Assembly: GCA_947172415.1 (NCBI GenBank)
Contig: OX359195.1
Coordinates: 3,199,501-3,263,500, forward strand
From: Chondrosia reniformis
Lineage: Eukaryota > Porifera > Demospongiae > Chondrillida > Chondrillidae
Reading direction: 5' to 3'
DNA length: 64,000 nt
Under the pieces are notes generated by a model, which had not been told where the DNA came from, did no database searches, and saw nothing but the letters and a program-made list of their open reading frames with translations. Position numbers and translations under genes: made by a program. The first letter of the stretch is position 1. Every line of letters begins with the position of its first letter. This document shows, in pieces, positions 42,040 through 54,588 of this stretch.

Positions 42040-42818
42040 CAGGGCCGGAGCCAGTTCTTTTTAAGTGGGGAGGCCAATGAGGCTTCTGGTCCTATATCTC
42101 ATACAATTATCCCTGTGAGCTAATCTGGTGATTGGAGTCACTTCATTCTCCAGCTATGTGACCTTCAAACTGCTTAGCTATGTGACACTGTAGCTATCAC
42201 TCACTTGTACTACATGCCTTAAAGTGCCTAGCTCAAATAGACCTGTATACATACAATATATAGCTGCTACATCCGAGTCAGATAGTTAAACAGAGCCTGA
42301 ACAGAGTTATTACATAAATACAAGCTACAAACAACAAAAACGTGTGCACATGCACCTGCATGCATGTGGTAAATTTGTATATTTCCTGTATTTTACTATA
42401 TAAACAAAAACATATTACTTAAAGTTACTAAATGTCCCTAATCTGCCCTTTCTGCCCATAACAAATTCTCTGCCAGTCTGAACCATCATAGGACCAATTC
42501 GCTGGGCCATAGTGATACTGTGTACGAGCGCGGAAACGTCCGAGAAGGCGTGGTGACACGTATTTACAGTCACAAAATGAGTATGGGACCCAGTTTGGGC
42601 GCATGTAGGTCAGGTAACGAAACACGTACGCGTCGATGACGTCATTAGAAAATGGAGGTCGGTAAAGTCTGACTACATACAGCGTTGATTGCAACAAAAT
42701 GCTCGAGCGGTTCAAGCCTTAAAGGTATAAACAGTTAGGTTTTGATGCAAAATTTTGTTATGACCAAAAAAGTGGGGCGGCTATGGACGCCCCGGCCGCC
42801 CCTATGCCGCCGGCCCTG
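42040..42818. mobile_element. hAT-like non-autonomous element with 5-bp duplication
   Basis: Ends CAGGGCCGGAGCC and (complement) CAGGGCCGGCGGC, flanked by GACTA at 42035-42039 and 42819-42823. Inside is AT-rich sequence plus a minus-strand frame (42715-42428) with no known domain. Its left end lies 22 bases upstream of the start codon of the kinase-like gene, so it forms that gene's promoter region. Confidence 0.7.
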
Positions 42819-44333
42819 GACTAACTGTCCAAGAAAGATGTGAGGACAACTACCCGAAATAACGAGGTGTGACTTGCCCGGAGTCGTGTGTTAGACCATA
42901 TATGGTGGACCAATACGATTCGTTCATTCCATCGGTTATTACGCAATCAAACGAGTGGCTCTCCCTCTCTCTCTCTAACTGGATTGGAAGCAGGTATGGG
43001 TCTCACTACTTTCACACAATTTTATGTGGTGACGTCATAACACTTAAATTATAGCAATGAATTTTATCAATTAACTAAACACACTTAGGTGTATGGCGCT
43101 GAAGTTAGGGGTTTTAGCAGTGTCCCTTCAATTTGGCATGTAGCTTCTTCGGAGCTATTTTACCATTGTTACTTGACTGATGGCACTCATCACTTTCCTT
43201 CTAAATTTTTCTCAGAGATAGAGTTTGTTGTACTTCAAGACTTTCTAAAGTTGCAAAATTCACTAAGTAAGCTGACCTTTGGAGAAGAAGGGGTAAGTTT
43301 GCAGTCCAACCCAGAAGTGTAGTTTTATGGCTTCTTTAATTGTGTTGTTTTGTAGTTGTTTGTATATAGTACTGTTTATTATACATGCTACATTTTACTT
43401 CTGTACAGATGGGAGATTACATTTCAGTTATGTCTGACATTGTTTCATTTCATTCAAAGAGACTTGAACACCTTGCGATACATTTCGATATTGAGTCATT
43501 CACTTGTGTTGTCATTCACTGCACAAGTCTTGAGTTGTGAGGTTGCTGACTTGAAATGATACCACAAACTATATCCTTTCTCGTTGTTATGTAGTTCTTA
43601 ATCAGAAGATGAAGGCAAGTGTGCTAATGAGCTCAGTATTTATCTGTTGTCAGTTGAAATCTCTTAGTCTGTGGAGTGTCAACTTTACACATGAAGATTT
43701 AGAGGTCTTACTTGACAACCTACCACAATTGGTGACCATGGAGATGCATTTTTGTACATATGAAGGTAGTGATATTGATGCCAGTGTCAATGTAAGTTGT
43801 GGAATACATATATAAGTGTAAAGAACAGTAAAACGTCTATACAAAACAGCTAATATTTTAATTGAGAAATGTGAATCTTATATACAGTATAGATATAGTC
43901 TATTAATAGTGAATATTGTATTTGGTCAGCGGTCATATTATATTTGTTCCACTGAAATGTGTTCATATTCTATCCAGCTATATAGTGTATCATGTATGTG
44001 ACACAAACCAGTGAATGCAGCTATGGGACAACTCTATAATCAGCTGTAGTCACTACATGTGATTGGTTGCTGGTCACATGAGATCTCACTGTATGACACT
44101 TGTGTGCAGTGTTAAGTGAAGTGTGAATGTTTAGATATATCTTTATGTGTAGTAATCCTCTATTTAGATAAGCACTTGTATATATTGTTATTCTTGTCAA
44201 TGTCTTTATATTCTAGTGCGTTAGGAGGCACCCCAGTCTGGAAGATGTGACATTAGTCCAGTGGTGTAGTGTGAATTTGATTAAAGTGTTTTTATTTGGT
44301 ATCAAAGACAAACTAAAAATGAAGAAAGTAATT

Positions 44334-45732
44334 CAAGGCCGTCAGACCAGGTCAGGCTTTCGGGCCATGGCCTGACCACTTTTCGTCCTGGGTAGTCCTT
44401 GAGAAACGTCCAAAAATTTGGTAAAACAGATCTTCTACCCCCCATGGACTGAACAACCTCCGCAATAGTAGTATGAGTGATTGGGGCTGAGTTTCTTAGT
44501 GTTGAAAGCAGTAAGAGCCTCAATTACTTTGGTGGCGCGAAGAGTAGTACTGTACCCTCCTGCAAGGAAGGCTAGCAGCACGTCGAAGTCCCTTCTTGTG
44601 CAAAGAGAACGCACAGCGTCATAGGTGTCCGGAAATACCCCACGCATTATGTGTAATCTATTGCATGCATGCATGCTCGACTCACTTGTACCACTCTGGA
44701 ACGCCTGAGGAACGACGAATCTTTCTCACTTCTGTGGAGTAAAGTGTCTGCTTTGCGAGACAAGCATCAGGTCAATGCCGCAGAACTACCTCGTCGCCGC
44801 AAGGTCCCACAGCGTATTGAGATTGGCACTGGACAAGGCACCCATCCAGCATCGGTGCAAGATTGTTTCATGCCGAGTATTTCCAAGTACTCGATTCTAC
44901 CTTGGCTTGTATCAGGCAGCGCTCTAACCAGCCAGGGTATCAGACTTATTGTCACTTAGAGAGCCTTCTTACTTCAGCAGCTGCTGGTTCCGACTTTACA
45001 CAAGATCTCAGTTTTATTGCAACATTCTATGACACTGACATTGATCCACAGGTACTTCGCACTCAGTTGGAATTGTTCCGATCCATTATCCAGTCAGCAT
45101 TCCATGCCACCACTGTTGGAATACACGAGATCATCAAGCACGTTCGCAGCCTCTCCTCTGGTGTCCGTGTTAGCATTTCACAGGTGTGCATCCTTCTCAA
45201 CTTGCTTCTGGTGATGCCAGCTACTAATTCTGTTAGCGAACGGAGTGCGTCTGCTTTGAGGAGAGTGAAAACGTACTTGAGAACAACCATGTCTAAAGTC
45301 AGACTCAACAACCTTCTTGTTTTGCATGTCTACAAGGACAGGTGTGATTCACTTGCATTGGCTGACTGCCTCAATGACTTTGTGATTGGCAGTGAGCATC
45401 GTCTTTCCCTGTTTGGTAAATTTATTTAGGTGACTCTCAGTGATATATCCTATACTGTAACACAACATTTTGCCTTTTCTTATGCCTGAACATTTTCTTA
45501 TTCAAGTTTATTTTGCATGATTTTTGTTCCATGCATGCAGTATTTGTTCAGATGGGTTTCCTAAATAGTGTTAACTGCCAATAAATATTAATGTGACTAT
45601 AAAGTTTAATAAACAGCTAGGTCTTGTAGCCCCAGGTATGTTTATTCTCGGAATCTTGGAGTGCGCATGGGGGGAACAGTAGCAGGGGATGGTATAGGCC
45701 TGACCACTCTAGAACTGCTTCCAACGGGCCTG
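44334..45732 (+). mobile_element. hAT transposon relic, 5-bp target duplication
   Basis: Ends CAAGGCCGTC and (complement) CAGGCCCGTTGG, with TAATT duplicated at 44329-44333 and 45733-45737. It carries the C-terminal half of a hAT transposase: RNDESFSLLWSKV, ELPRRRKVPQRIEIG (44669-44840), then after a frameshift RQRSNQPGYQTYCHLESLL and the dimerisation block VMPATNSVSERSASALRRVK and RLNNLLVLHVYKDR (to TAG 45429). BED finger and most of the catalytic core are missing. Confidence 0.85.
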
Positions 45733-46124
45733 TAATTGAATGTCAACTTTACTAAATGCTCAGGTAAGTTTATTGTTATCAAAATATTCAAGTCTATCGA
45801 TGTCTTGTAAATGTTTTTATACATTTTGAGTGAAAATTGTAGTAAAGTTGTTATAACTTGTTAACTTGTCAATATGAGGTCTATGAGGTCTAGTCCTGAT
45901 AACCTGATGGTGTGTGATTGTATGTAATATATTTTGTAACTTTTGTAGATGCTGATTGTGTAGAGTTACTAGCATGTGTTGTGAGTTGTATGAAGAAGAG
46001 CTCACTGAAGACACTTTGTCTCAGGAGGATGGAAGGAGTGCCACAATGTGGTGAAGTGTTTGACAGTCTTGGAAGCAGTGAAATAGAAGAGTTTGAGTTT
46101 GAACTGTACAGTACTGCATTACCT

Positions 46125-48136
46125 GTGAGTGTGATGATGATATATAGAATATCATCTTGTCCACTTCACTCTCCCCATTCACCACTCTGGTCCATACACA
46201 CCTAACACTGTATCCCCTCATAGCTATATAGCTATTGTATGTGTATCTGAAATGAGTTCCAAGTATGTGTACATAGAAACTGTAAAAGGCTGTGCAGAAA
46301 CTACTGACTAGTATTGCTTCTCAAATATATGGACATAACTTATCTTTAGAGGGTTCACTTTGTTACTCCTGTTTAATTGGTAATGTCCATACGCTCCATC
46401 AATGCTTAGGGATAATACATATATACCACACCTCATGATGGGGCAAGCCATGCATGTATATATATGTAACCCTATATACCAGTTCTTCCTAATCAGGAAC
46501 CAGGGGTTATATCCTTTATCCTGTGCATATTATGCAATAAGCTGGCAGAAGGCTGGCAGAAGGCTGAGGTAGGCAGCAAACGTATACCACTAAATATTAG
46601 GGGGTATAAAGTTGCCTAGCAACTCCCACAATACGATATAGATTTTAAGGTGTAGGCAGGGCGATGAGGGAAATTGTAATAATTAAGCCCAGCTTTCTTA
46701 AGTCAATGTTTTGGAACCTATATGGTTTATCCACAAAGTTATGAATGACCAACTAATATGACATGGCGACATATCAATTATGAGGTTAGAATTACAAATA
46801 CCTTAAGGCAAATTGCGACCTATTACCGGGGCTTGGTTACATGATAAGTCTCCCTGCACCTACATTATATACAATGAGTGCTTTGGAAATATGAGGTACC
46901 ACCGCATGCTGCATACCCACTGAGGCCTGATCACATCCGAAGATGGAGAGAAAAGAAACCCCTGGAACCTGACAGGATGGGACCAATTAGGGATGATGCC
47001 TAACTAAGTAATATATGCGCTAAGAATATGTATAGTAATCCATGTACAGACAGTTGAGTGAATTATAAAAACTTGACAATGTACTATAACCATACCTTTC
47101 CACTTGACAGACCTATAACATATATAAAATGAAGAGAGCATACATACGAATTACACGGGACTCAGCACCAAATTATGAATTGGATTCTATTTTTTTAAAA
47201 CCTTAATGGAAATCAAAGGATCGATCAAACAATATGCTATTACATCATGAATTCATTGATGCTTATTTGAATCCTTAATTGGAGACATGCATGGCTCCTG
47301 GATTGAATAAACGAATGAAAACTTAAGGTAATCAAGTGGGATTATAGATATATTGAAACTCTATAATGGTTTATATGCCATAAAAATTTGGGAATGAACT
47401 ATCCATATAGGGAGGATGGGATTTTTTAACACTTGGAGCTAACGTTACGTTGCTAGGATGAAAGACTTAGGTTACTAAGCAAGACCTAGCGGCTGTGCGC
47501 CTGCAGAGCTCTTTGAATGCATACATGACCAATGTTAGTAACTATTGTAAATACAACTCGTATTGCGCAATCCTTGATAATATGCTTTATGCTATATATA
47601 TCTATCCGCATATAGAAAATATAGATAATCTGTAGATATATAATATACGCCTTGAGTAAAACGCTCTGTTCATTAACTCTGTTTAACTTAAGGTTAAACC
47701 TCATATAATGTGTAGCAGTCTTATGGCTATCCCATAGTTGTTCCAAATAATGTTGTTTTAGAAAAGTTATTTAATAATTGTAATATTTATTAGTGAAAAT
47801 GTTTGTTTGAGAAGAGAGATGTGTCTTGTGTGGTGCAAATTATAGTTCAAATGGTCAATCCTTCTGACCAGTCCAATCTATTTGATAATTAGAGAGTGCT
47901 CTGCTCATTCACTGTTCTCTCAGATTGACTGGTATATGTAGAGACTGGAAGTGCTGTCTCATTTCCATGTAGTTATTCCATCCACACAATGTTTACATCA
48001 TGTCAGCTAACCTTGTTCTGAGCAGAAGACATTTTATTGTTATATCCACTATATTGTGATGTGATATTTCAGTTGACACTTTTGTATAGTGTATCCCCTG
48101 TGTATACCACATCTCTGTTATGTGTGGTATGTACAG
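46125..48136. other. 2-kb stretch between LRR blocks, no gene seen
   Basis: Likely transposon-derived but not identified. Contains a tandem GGCTGGCAGAA (46547-46570) and AT-rich sequence. No coding or terminal repeat supported. Confidence 0.4.
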
Positions 48137-48973
48137 GAAAGTCTCACTGATCTTGTTGAATGTGGAGTTGGACAGTGCAGGACACTCAGGAAGGTCACCA
48201 TGAGAGCTGATAGACATCAAACACTCTCCTCCAGTAAATTGAAGGGAATGATCCAGAATCCTTCATTGGAACAAGTTGAACTGAGAGAATGTGACTTTGA
48301 AGGTAGGTTTTATAACCTTGTGTACAGAATGTATTGCCTATGGACTTATTAAGTTTTATATATATTAACTACAAGGATCATGTACTCTTTGCAGTCATCT
48401 CAATAGAATGGTTGTGTTCAGTTAAGTGTCCCTTTCAAGTGATTAGTAGCCAATGTATAGCCTCTCTTTGCAACATTTCAAATTATTACATAAGCATTAA
48501 AACATATATATAAATTTGCAGTGTGTTAATGTTCTGTAATCTGATTGGTTCCTTCAACTGACAGGAAATGGAGTATTACTAATGGAACTACTACAAAGTG
48601 GATTGAAGAATGTTACAATTGGTCACAGCCAAATATTAGACTGTAACAACATCACACAGAAGGACATTGCTAATGCTATATATTGGATGTCTACGTGACA
48701 ACACTTCATTGAAAGAACTCACCATCAGTCCTGGTACAGACCAGTCTGAGGTACGCTTGACTGCCTATTACTAGTAAATATTACCTTCCCTTACTTAATA
48801 AAGGTATATCCAGTCTGCTTATTACAAAGTTTAGGTTTATTTGACTAGCTAGTTCCAGTCTATGGCCTCTGAGTGTTTTAGATAATTCGGTACCGCTGGA
48901 AATTGCGGTTTGAGATTTTGAAGGGATTTTGCGAATATTTCCGTCCACTAACACTTCATATTGTAGTACGGTA

Positions 48974-49352
48974 CATCTTAGAAAAAAGTTAGCGTACTAC
49001 ACCCGTTCGCACACCCGTACGTTTTACAGCGAACACACGTGCACGGATGCGTACGTTTTCAGTTTGTATGCCCGTAGTACGGGTAACTGATACGCGTAAA
49101 TTGCAAAGAATTTCACTCCTTCGTCGTCTCCAGATATATTGTCTTAGGAAAAATGCACAAGCAGTTTGTACCTCCTTTGTGGCCAAATTTGCTCTCGTTA
49201 ACGCGATCCGTAGGTGTTTCTTGTACGTACATGGTACGTGCGCGTAGTACGTACATGCATACCTGTTGCATAATCAAGAAACGCCCGTACACATATGCGT
49301 ACCGTACGTAATCGAAAAAACGGGCATAGTACGCTAACTTTTTTGTAAGATG
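48974..49352. mobile_element. CpG-rich MITE within LRR gene
   Basis: Terminal repeats CATCTTAGAAAAAAGTTAGC and the complement of CATCTTACAAAAAAGTTAGC, TA on both sides (48972-48973, 49353-49354). Inside, CGTACG/GTACGTAC words are extremely dense, unlike the AT-rich host. Non-coding. Confidence 0.85.
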
Positions 49353-49779
49353 TATTTGATTGTTCTGGATGCATTTGTACTGAATATCCAGGATGTCACT
49401 GAAGAATATGTCTTGACATCAGTTGAACAAGCTGTCAAGGAGAACACTACACTAGAGAGATTGGAAGTGAATAGTAGACAGAGTGGAATGAACTGGAGGA
49501 ATGTTGCAGAGAGCATTCTAAAGGGAGCAGCAGCCAATCAGAATCTCAGAGAGTTGGAACTGGTGATGAATAGTGACTACAACGAAATGCAAGAAATGCA
49601 AAGAATATACTCCTAAACAGGAAGTGATTGATAATTTAAGAAAGTCAACGAGAAATTGAAACTCATTGTTAAGTTAGGTAAGTGAATGCCTTTCATCATC
49701 TGTTTGTACATGTAATAGTTAGTTTGGTTAACAGTAGATTTACTAATTTCAATCCAAATAGTGACACCTGTGGACTGTG

Positions 49780-51040
49780 TTATATATAGGAATACATTAT
49801 AATATGTAACTTGTGAATATGTAATTCTTCTCTTTATGTAGATCATTACCCAGGTTACTTTTGAAACAGATTGTTATTCTTCAAAACTGTTATTGTTTGA
49901 ACTTGTGAACAAATAACCTTTTGTTTGAAACAAATATTTTGTATAAGATATCAATAATTGCCAGAGAAGAGAGTCAGTTGTAAAGAGAAATGATATATAG
50001 GTCTGCTATTTAGTAATTTTCCCTTCAGTCTCCTAGCAACCAGTCCCATATAGGTGGAGTACACCTTCTAATTTCCCCTCAGTCTCCTAGCAACCAGTCA
50101 CATATGGGTGGAGTTCACCTTCTAATTTCCCCTTAGTCCCCTATCATCCTATAACATATGGGTGGAGTCCACCTTCTAATTTCCCCTCAGTCTCCTAGCA
50201 ACCAGTCACATATGAGTGGAGTCCACCTTCTAATTTCCTTTCAGTCTCCTAGCAACCAGTCCCATATGGGTGGAGTACACCTTCTAATTTCCCCTCAGTC
50301 TCCTAGCAACCAGTCACATTGGGTAGAGTTGACCTTCTAATTTTCCCTCAATCTTAATCTCCTAGCAACCAGTCACATATGGGTGGAGTCCACCTTCTAA
50401 TTTCCCTTCAGTCTCCTAGCAACCAGTCCCATATGGGTGGAGTACACCTTCTAATTTCCCCTCAGTTTCCTAGCAACCAGTCACATATGGGTGGAGTCCA
50501 CCTTCTAATTTCCCCTCAGTCTCCTAACAACCAGTCACATATGGGTTGAGTCCACCTTCTAATTTCCCTTCAGTCTCCTAGCAACCAGTCACAATGGGTA
50601 GAGTCGACCTTCTAATTTCCCCTCAATCTCAATCTCCTAGCAACCAGTCAAAATGGATGGAGTCCACCTTCTAATTTCCCCTCAGTGTCCTAGCAACCAG
50701 TCACATATGGGTGGAGTCCACCTTCTAATTTCCCTTCAGTCTCCTAGCAACCAGTCACATATGGGTGGAGTCCAATCCAAATAGGGCTGTTTTTTTATAG
50801 GAATACATTATATTATTTAAATTGTGAATATGTAATTCTTCTCTTTTTTTCCAGGCTATTAAATTACTTGTGAAACAAAACTGTTATTATTTAAACTCGT
50901 GACTCAATTAATCTTTCAAATATTTTGTATAAGTATTAATTACCAATATCAATAATTATTAGAGAAGAGGGTCAGTTGTAAAGAGATATGATATATAAAG
51001 GTCTGCTATTTTGTAATTCTCCCTCAGTCTCCTAGCAACC
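49780..51040 (+). repeat. ~250-bp direct duplication flanking the minisatellite
   Basis: 49780-50030 and 50795-51040 align throughout: AATACATTATA, GTGAATATGTAATTCTTCTC, ATTTTGTATAAG, GAGTCAGTTGTAAAGAGA, AGGTCTGCTATTT and the first minisatellite unit. Thus the array lies between two copies of its own left flank. Confidence 0.8.
50027..50785 (+). repeat. 54-bp minisatellite, about 14 copies
   Basis: Unit: CAGTCTCCTAGCAACCAGTC, then ACATATGGGTGGAGTCCACC, then TTCTAATTTCCCCT. Copies differ by a few substitutions and two are longer by 6-8 bases (AATCTC added). 54 is a multiple of three, so one frame stays open across several units, but the composition gives no sign of a protein. Confidence 0.95.
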
Positions 51041-51576
51041 AGTCACATGTAGGGGTAGTGGTCCATGTATACCTTATATGGCCTCCCACTGGTCCATGTG
51101 CACCTTGCTTAGTAACTTGCAATTGGCTGTTCTCTCATCAACCATGAGTACCTCCTATATGGAGGAATGCTAAATGGTATGGAAGTTAGCTCTCTGTTGT
51201 ATTACGTATATCAATGTCATCTGAAAAGATGATATGAAGGCACTTTATATGCATCTCTCATTGCCATGGAAACGTGGAATATATAGAGTATATACATACA
51301 TATAGTAGGGTTTGTTAGATTAGAGTATAGAGGTGCCATATCTCATTTGATAAGAATTATAGATAAAACTCAAAATTATAATATCTAAATTGTATCGTGA
51401 TCAAAATGTATTGAAATATTATTTTTACTGTTTAATTCAAGGTACACAAGTATATAACAAGTTAATTGTTCTGACGTATATAGTCCTGACCACTTCTGTA
51501 AGAGTGATGTGATGGTCTTTCCTTTCCTTCCCTGTACACTAACTTTAACCTGTAGAGGAAGTACGTATATAGGGCA

Positions 51577-54331
51577 TCATTCATTTACAAGTGTAACACA
51601 ACTGACTACTACTTGGTAGCAGACCTTCTTTGATTTCTTCTTCTTTGGTTCAGAATCACGTGCACTGTCCAGACTTGGACTGCCTTCTCTTGACCCCACA
51701 ACACCTTCAGTAGTCACCTACAGGTGTTACACGTCCATTTCAGTATAGAGAGATCCTCTAAAGTGATCACCCTGGACCATAATTTGAAATGTACCCTTGT
51801 ATTGTGAGGAACATGGATCATTTGAGTGTTCATGTTTCAGACACATACATTGGGACGTTGACACTATTTGTTTTCCCAGCATCCTTAGATTATAGCCACC
51901 TTATATGGGAGGATTTCATTGGCTCGACGTGGCATCTTTAGTTTAGCTTTTACACTGCAGCTGTCTTTTACACTTTTTTAAAGTTTGTAATAGCCTTGTA
52001 TACCTTTCAATTTTACAATATTTTATTATTAAAATGCTATAGTGTATAGTGTTAATAAGTTGTGATCAAAATTTTACTCCTCCTAAGTGTATATACTTTT
52101 CATACACTAGTGTAAAACTTAGATTTGGGTTGAGATTTGAGAATGGTTAAGCACTTATAGTCACTATTTATACAATATATTTATGAAAAGAAATGAACTT
52201 CATAGTCATTATAGTATAATCAAGGCATTACAACAATACTAATTGTGTAGTGATTTACATTATGTATATTTCTATTATAAGCATGCAGACAATTAAGTTT
52301 ATTTTATTATAGAAAGGTCCTTCTAAATGAAAACCCTTGGCCATATAATTGTTTAGTCACTACAAAGGGGTACTACGAGCAACGACAATGTACGTACATG
52401 TGTGTTTCACATAATGTGGAATTAATATAAAATATATCTATATATATTTATTTCACTATGTGACAGTATACATTGGGTGCATGTGGTACAACCGTATAGT
52501 GGAAATTCTCACAACTCCGACTATACCTATTTCGCCTTTTTTACAAGTTAACCCCAAAATCATAAATCATGAAAATTTCATCGATCCACCATTTTTTCTT
52601 GATTTTCACATGTTTTAGCTCTCACTCCCAGTAGCAGTTAAATAAGAATCACATTTATTCTGAGGACCTTTCAAAGATTCACAAAAATTTCTATCCTCAA
52701 AAATAACTCACTTTATAATACCAGTTTATGCGATATATACTGTACAGTTCACAAGAGTAGACTTACATCACTCAATCTTCCGGGAGGGCCCACTGGACCA
52801 TAATAAATTTGAGGCTCAGCTTTAACTATAAATTCTTTAGGATCACTCTCACTTTCACCTTTCCCCGTTTCTTCATCTGGAGGAGGAGACGGGGAGTTGG
52901 AGGAGAGGGAGGGATTTTCCTTCTTCTAAAGGAGGGGGATTGGGAGGAGGAGGACCTTGCCATACACCCTCAACTGTAGGCAGAGCAATTAATTCTTCAA
53001 CACCTACAGTAATGTATGTATATAAGAAGTTCATTGCATGGCAGGTAAGGTGGAATTAAAGTAAATCCTGTGAAAGAGGTCACCTGAATAGACCAGTCAC
53101 CTCCTTGGTCGCCTTGTAAAGTTCCAGCAAAATGATACACATACATGTATATTACATTTTTCAACAAGCTACATCTGAAAGGTCTATAGGGAACTATATA
53201 AACTTAATGAAAGATTTGGAAGAGGATACAAGAGTTTTCTCCTAATACTTCTCTTCTCCATACATACAATAATGGGCAATACATAAGGTTTTCTATAATG
53301 CACCTACCTCTCTAATAAGGCCAAGTTCAGCTGGACCCACTAACTTGTTCATTACTTACAGAACTCATAGTGTGATGCATTGAACATGTAATAAAATTAT
53401 TATAAGGTTTAGCGGTGTAGAGGAAAACTCCTCATTTGCAATTATATCTCATCAGTATATAGACTCTGGATTTACCCCACCCACTCATGCATGTCTCCTG
53501 AGGAGCTATATGTAGCTCACTTATATATCTAACATTTAAATATTTACATATATTCTATTTAGTTGCAATCATTGAACATTTCTATATGCTTTTCAGTGCT
53601 TTTGTACTAAACTCTATTCGGTTCCTCTAGTGACACAGTATCGCTTCTTCCATTGTAATGTAGTGATTTTGAAAGGTATTACAATTATAATGCTGTCATT
53701 ACACAATTTAATAAGAAAATATAGATTATTCTTTAATTAGTAAAATGTACATGTGTTAGAAGATAACAATCCATATTATTCATATCCATGGCAACTCACA
53801 CCTCCTAACTGACTACCTCAAAGTTGCTCTGCAATGAGGAAATCCCTATAATCAAACTTCCCTCTGGTGTACTGAATGAGTTACCATGTCTCTAGGGAGA
53901 CTAGTGCAAGCCACACTTTCAGAGGCTTAGTTTTAAAGATTTATTACAGCACAGTTTGTCAGTTTAAATGTCATGTGACTATCATGTGATCTGAAGTGGG
54001 TATATATACCCAATGCATAAAGCACCCACCTATCCCAAACAAAAATCCATCCAGGAGGAGCTACTTGAGTCTCATATTCTTTCAGGGCAAGCATAGTTTC
54101 CTCTAATTTCTGCAAGAGATATTGTGTTGGTAACACCCCCTCTCTCCAATCATTGACTCTGACCTGTAAAATGAGATCCTAGCTGACAACAGTGGAGAAG
54201 AGCAATGCACAGATTATATATGTACTAACCTAAACCTTGATTAATTCTATGATAAGTGGATGCATTCCCATGGTAGCAGCTCCTAACAGGGTTAGCCTCT
54301 TTAAAATCATTTTACAAGTGAGTTCTGTAGT
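51577..54331 (-). CDS. FNBP4: FNBP4-like exons (WW-domain protein), incomplete
   Basis: Four blocks with AG/GT borders: 54331-54236 (KRLTLLGAATMGMHPLIIEL), 54163-54030 (VNDWREGVLPTQYLLQKLEE, then PPGWIFVWDR), 53003-52767 (Pro-rich, then YYGPVGPPGRLSDV) and 51717-51577 (SPSLDSARDSEPKKKKSKK, TGA at 51579). The TR..DWREG..L...YL..KLEE...L..YE....P.GW...WDR order is the lead-in to the second WW domain of formin-binding protein 4. The rest of that WW domain was not found, and the Pro-rich block needs a one-base shift near 52920. Upstream exons would lie beyond the pogo element. Either a decayed gene or exons that I missed. Confidence 0.5.
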
Positions 54332-54419
54332 CTCCTAATAGATAGAGTTGAAAAACACAAAGAAGCAATTGCTAGGAATCTTATGACCATCTTTAGTCTT
54401 TTGAACATTTCAATAGAAA

Positions 54420-54560
54420 CTGACTGAAGAAGACTCCCAGGGTTGAAACGTTTGAATCTAAAAGACCTGACTGCATCTCTAGACATTCAAAAGGCTAAAA
54501 GACGAACCATCTCAAAGACAGTATATATATAGAATTACAAATCCATTTCATAATGTGTAC
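54420..54560 (+). mobile_element. Penelope-like element tail, copy 2, with hammerhead-like core
   Basis: CTGAAGAAGACTCCCAGGGT then TGAAACGTTTG (54424-54454) repeats the block at 279-310, followed by the same GCATCTCTAGA..AAAAG..GAACC string. Stem II is GACTCCCAGGGTT here, one pair weaker. Only the tail is present; it lies between FNBP4-like exon 54331 and the pogo element. Confidence 0.6.
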
Positions 54561-54588
54561 TATCAATGCATACCTCAACCAATGCATA

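Larger units (their letters stand above)
42902..49616 (+). pseudogene. leucine-rich-repeat gene, interrupted
   Basis: Exon-like blocks: 42902-42993, 43109-43292, 43409-43540, 43654-43791, 44217-44333 resuming 45733-45763, 45949-46124, 48137-48302, 48565-48750, 49392-49616. They encode ribonuclease-inhibitor-like LRRs: LKSLSLWSVNFTHEDLEVLL, SSLKTLCLRRMEGVPQ, NPSLEQVELRECDFEG, NTSLKELTISPG, NTTLERLEVNSR, NLRELELVM. Such LRRs are common at the end of NLR-type immune proteins, but no NACHT or death-fold domain lies in the window. Damage: a hAT element inside an exon, a frameshift near 48680 at an ATAT run, and poor phase between the third and fourth blocks. Probably a pseudogene; an alternative splice path cannot be excluded. 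Confidence 0.6.

Noticed and set aside
44435..44674. 79-codon minus-strand frame inside the hAT element
   Set aside because: No known domain; the transposase is on the plus strand and the frame overlaps its decayed part.
50158..50340. 60-codon repetitive open frame
   Set aside because: It is the minisatellite read in one frame; the unit length is a multiple of three, so openness is expected.
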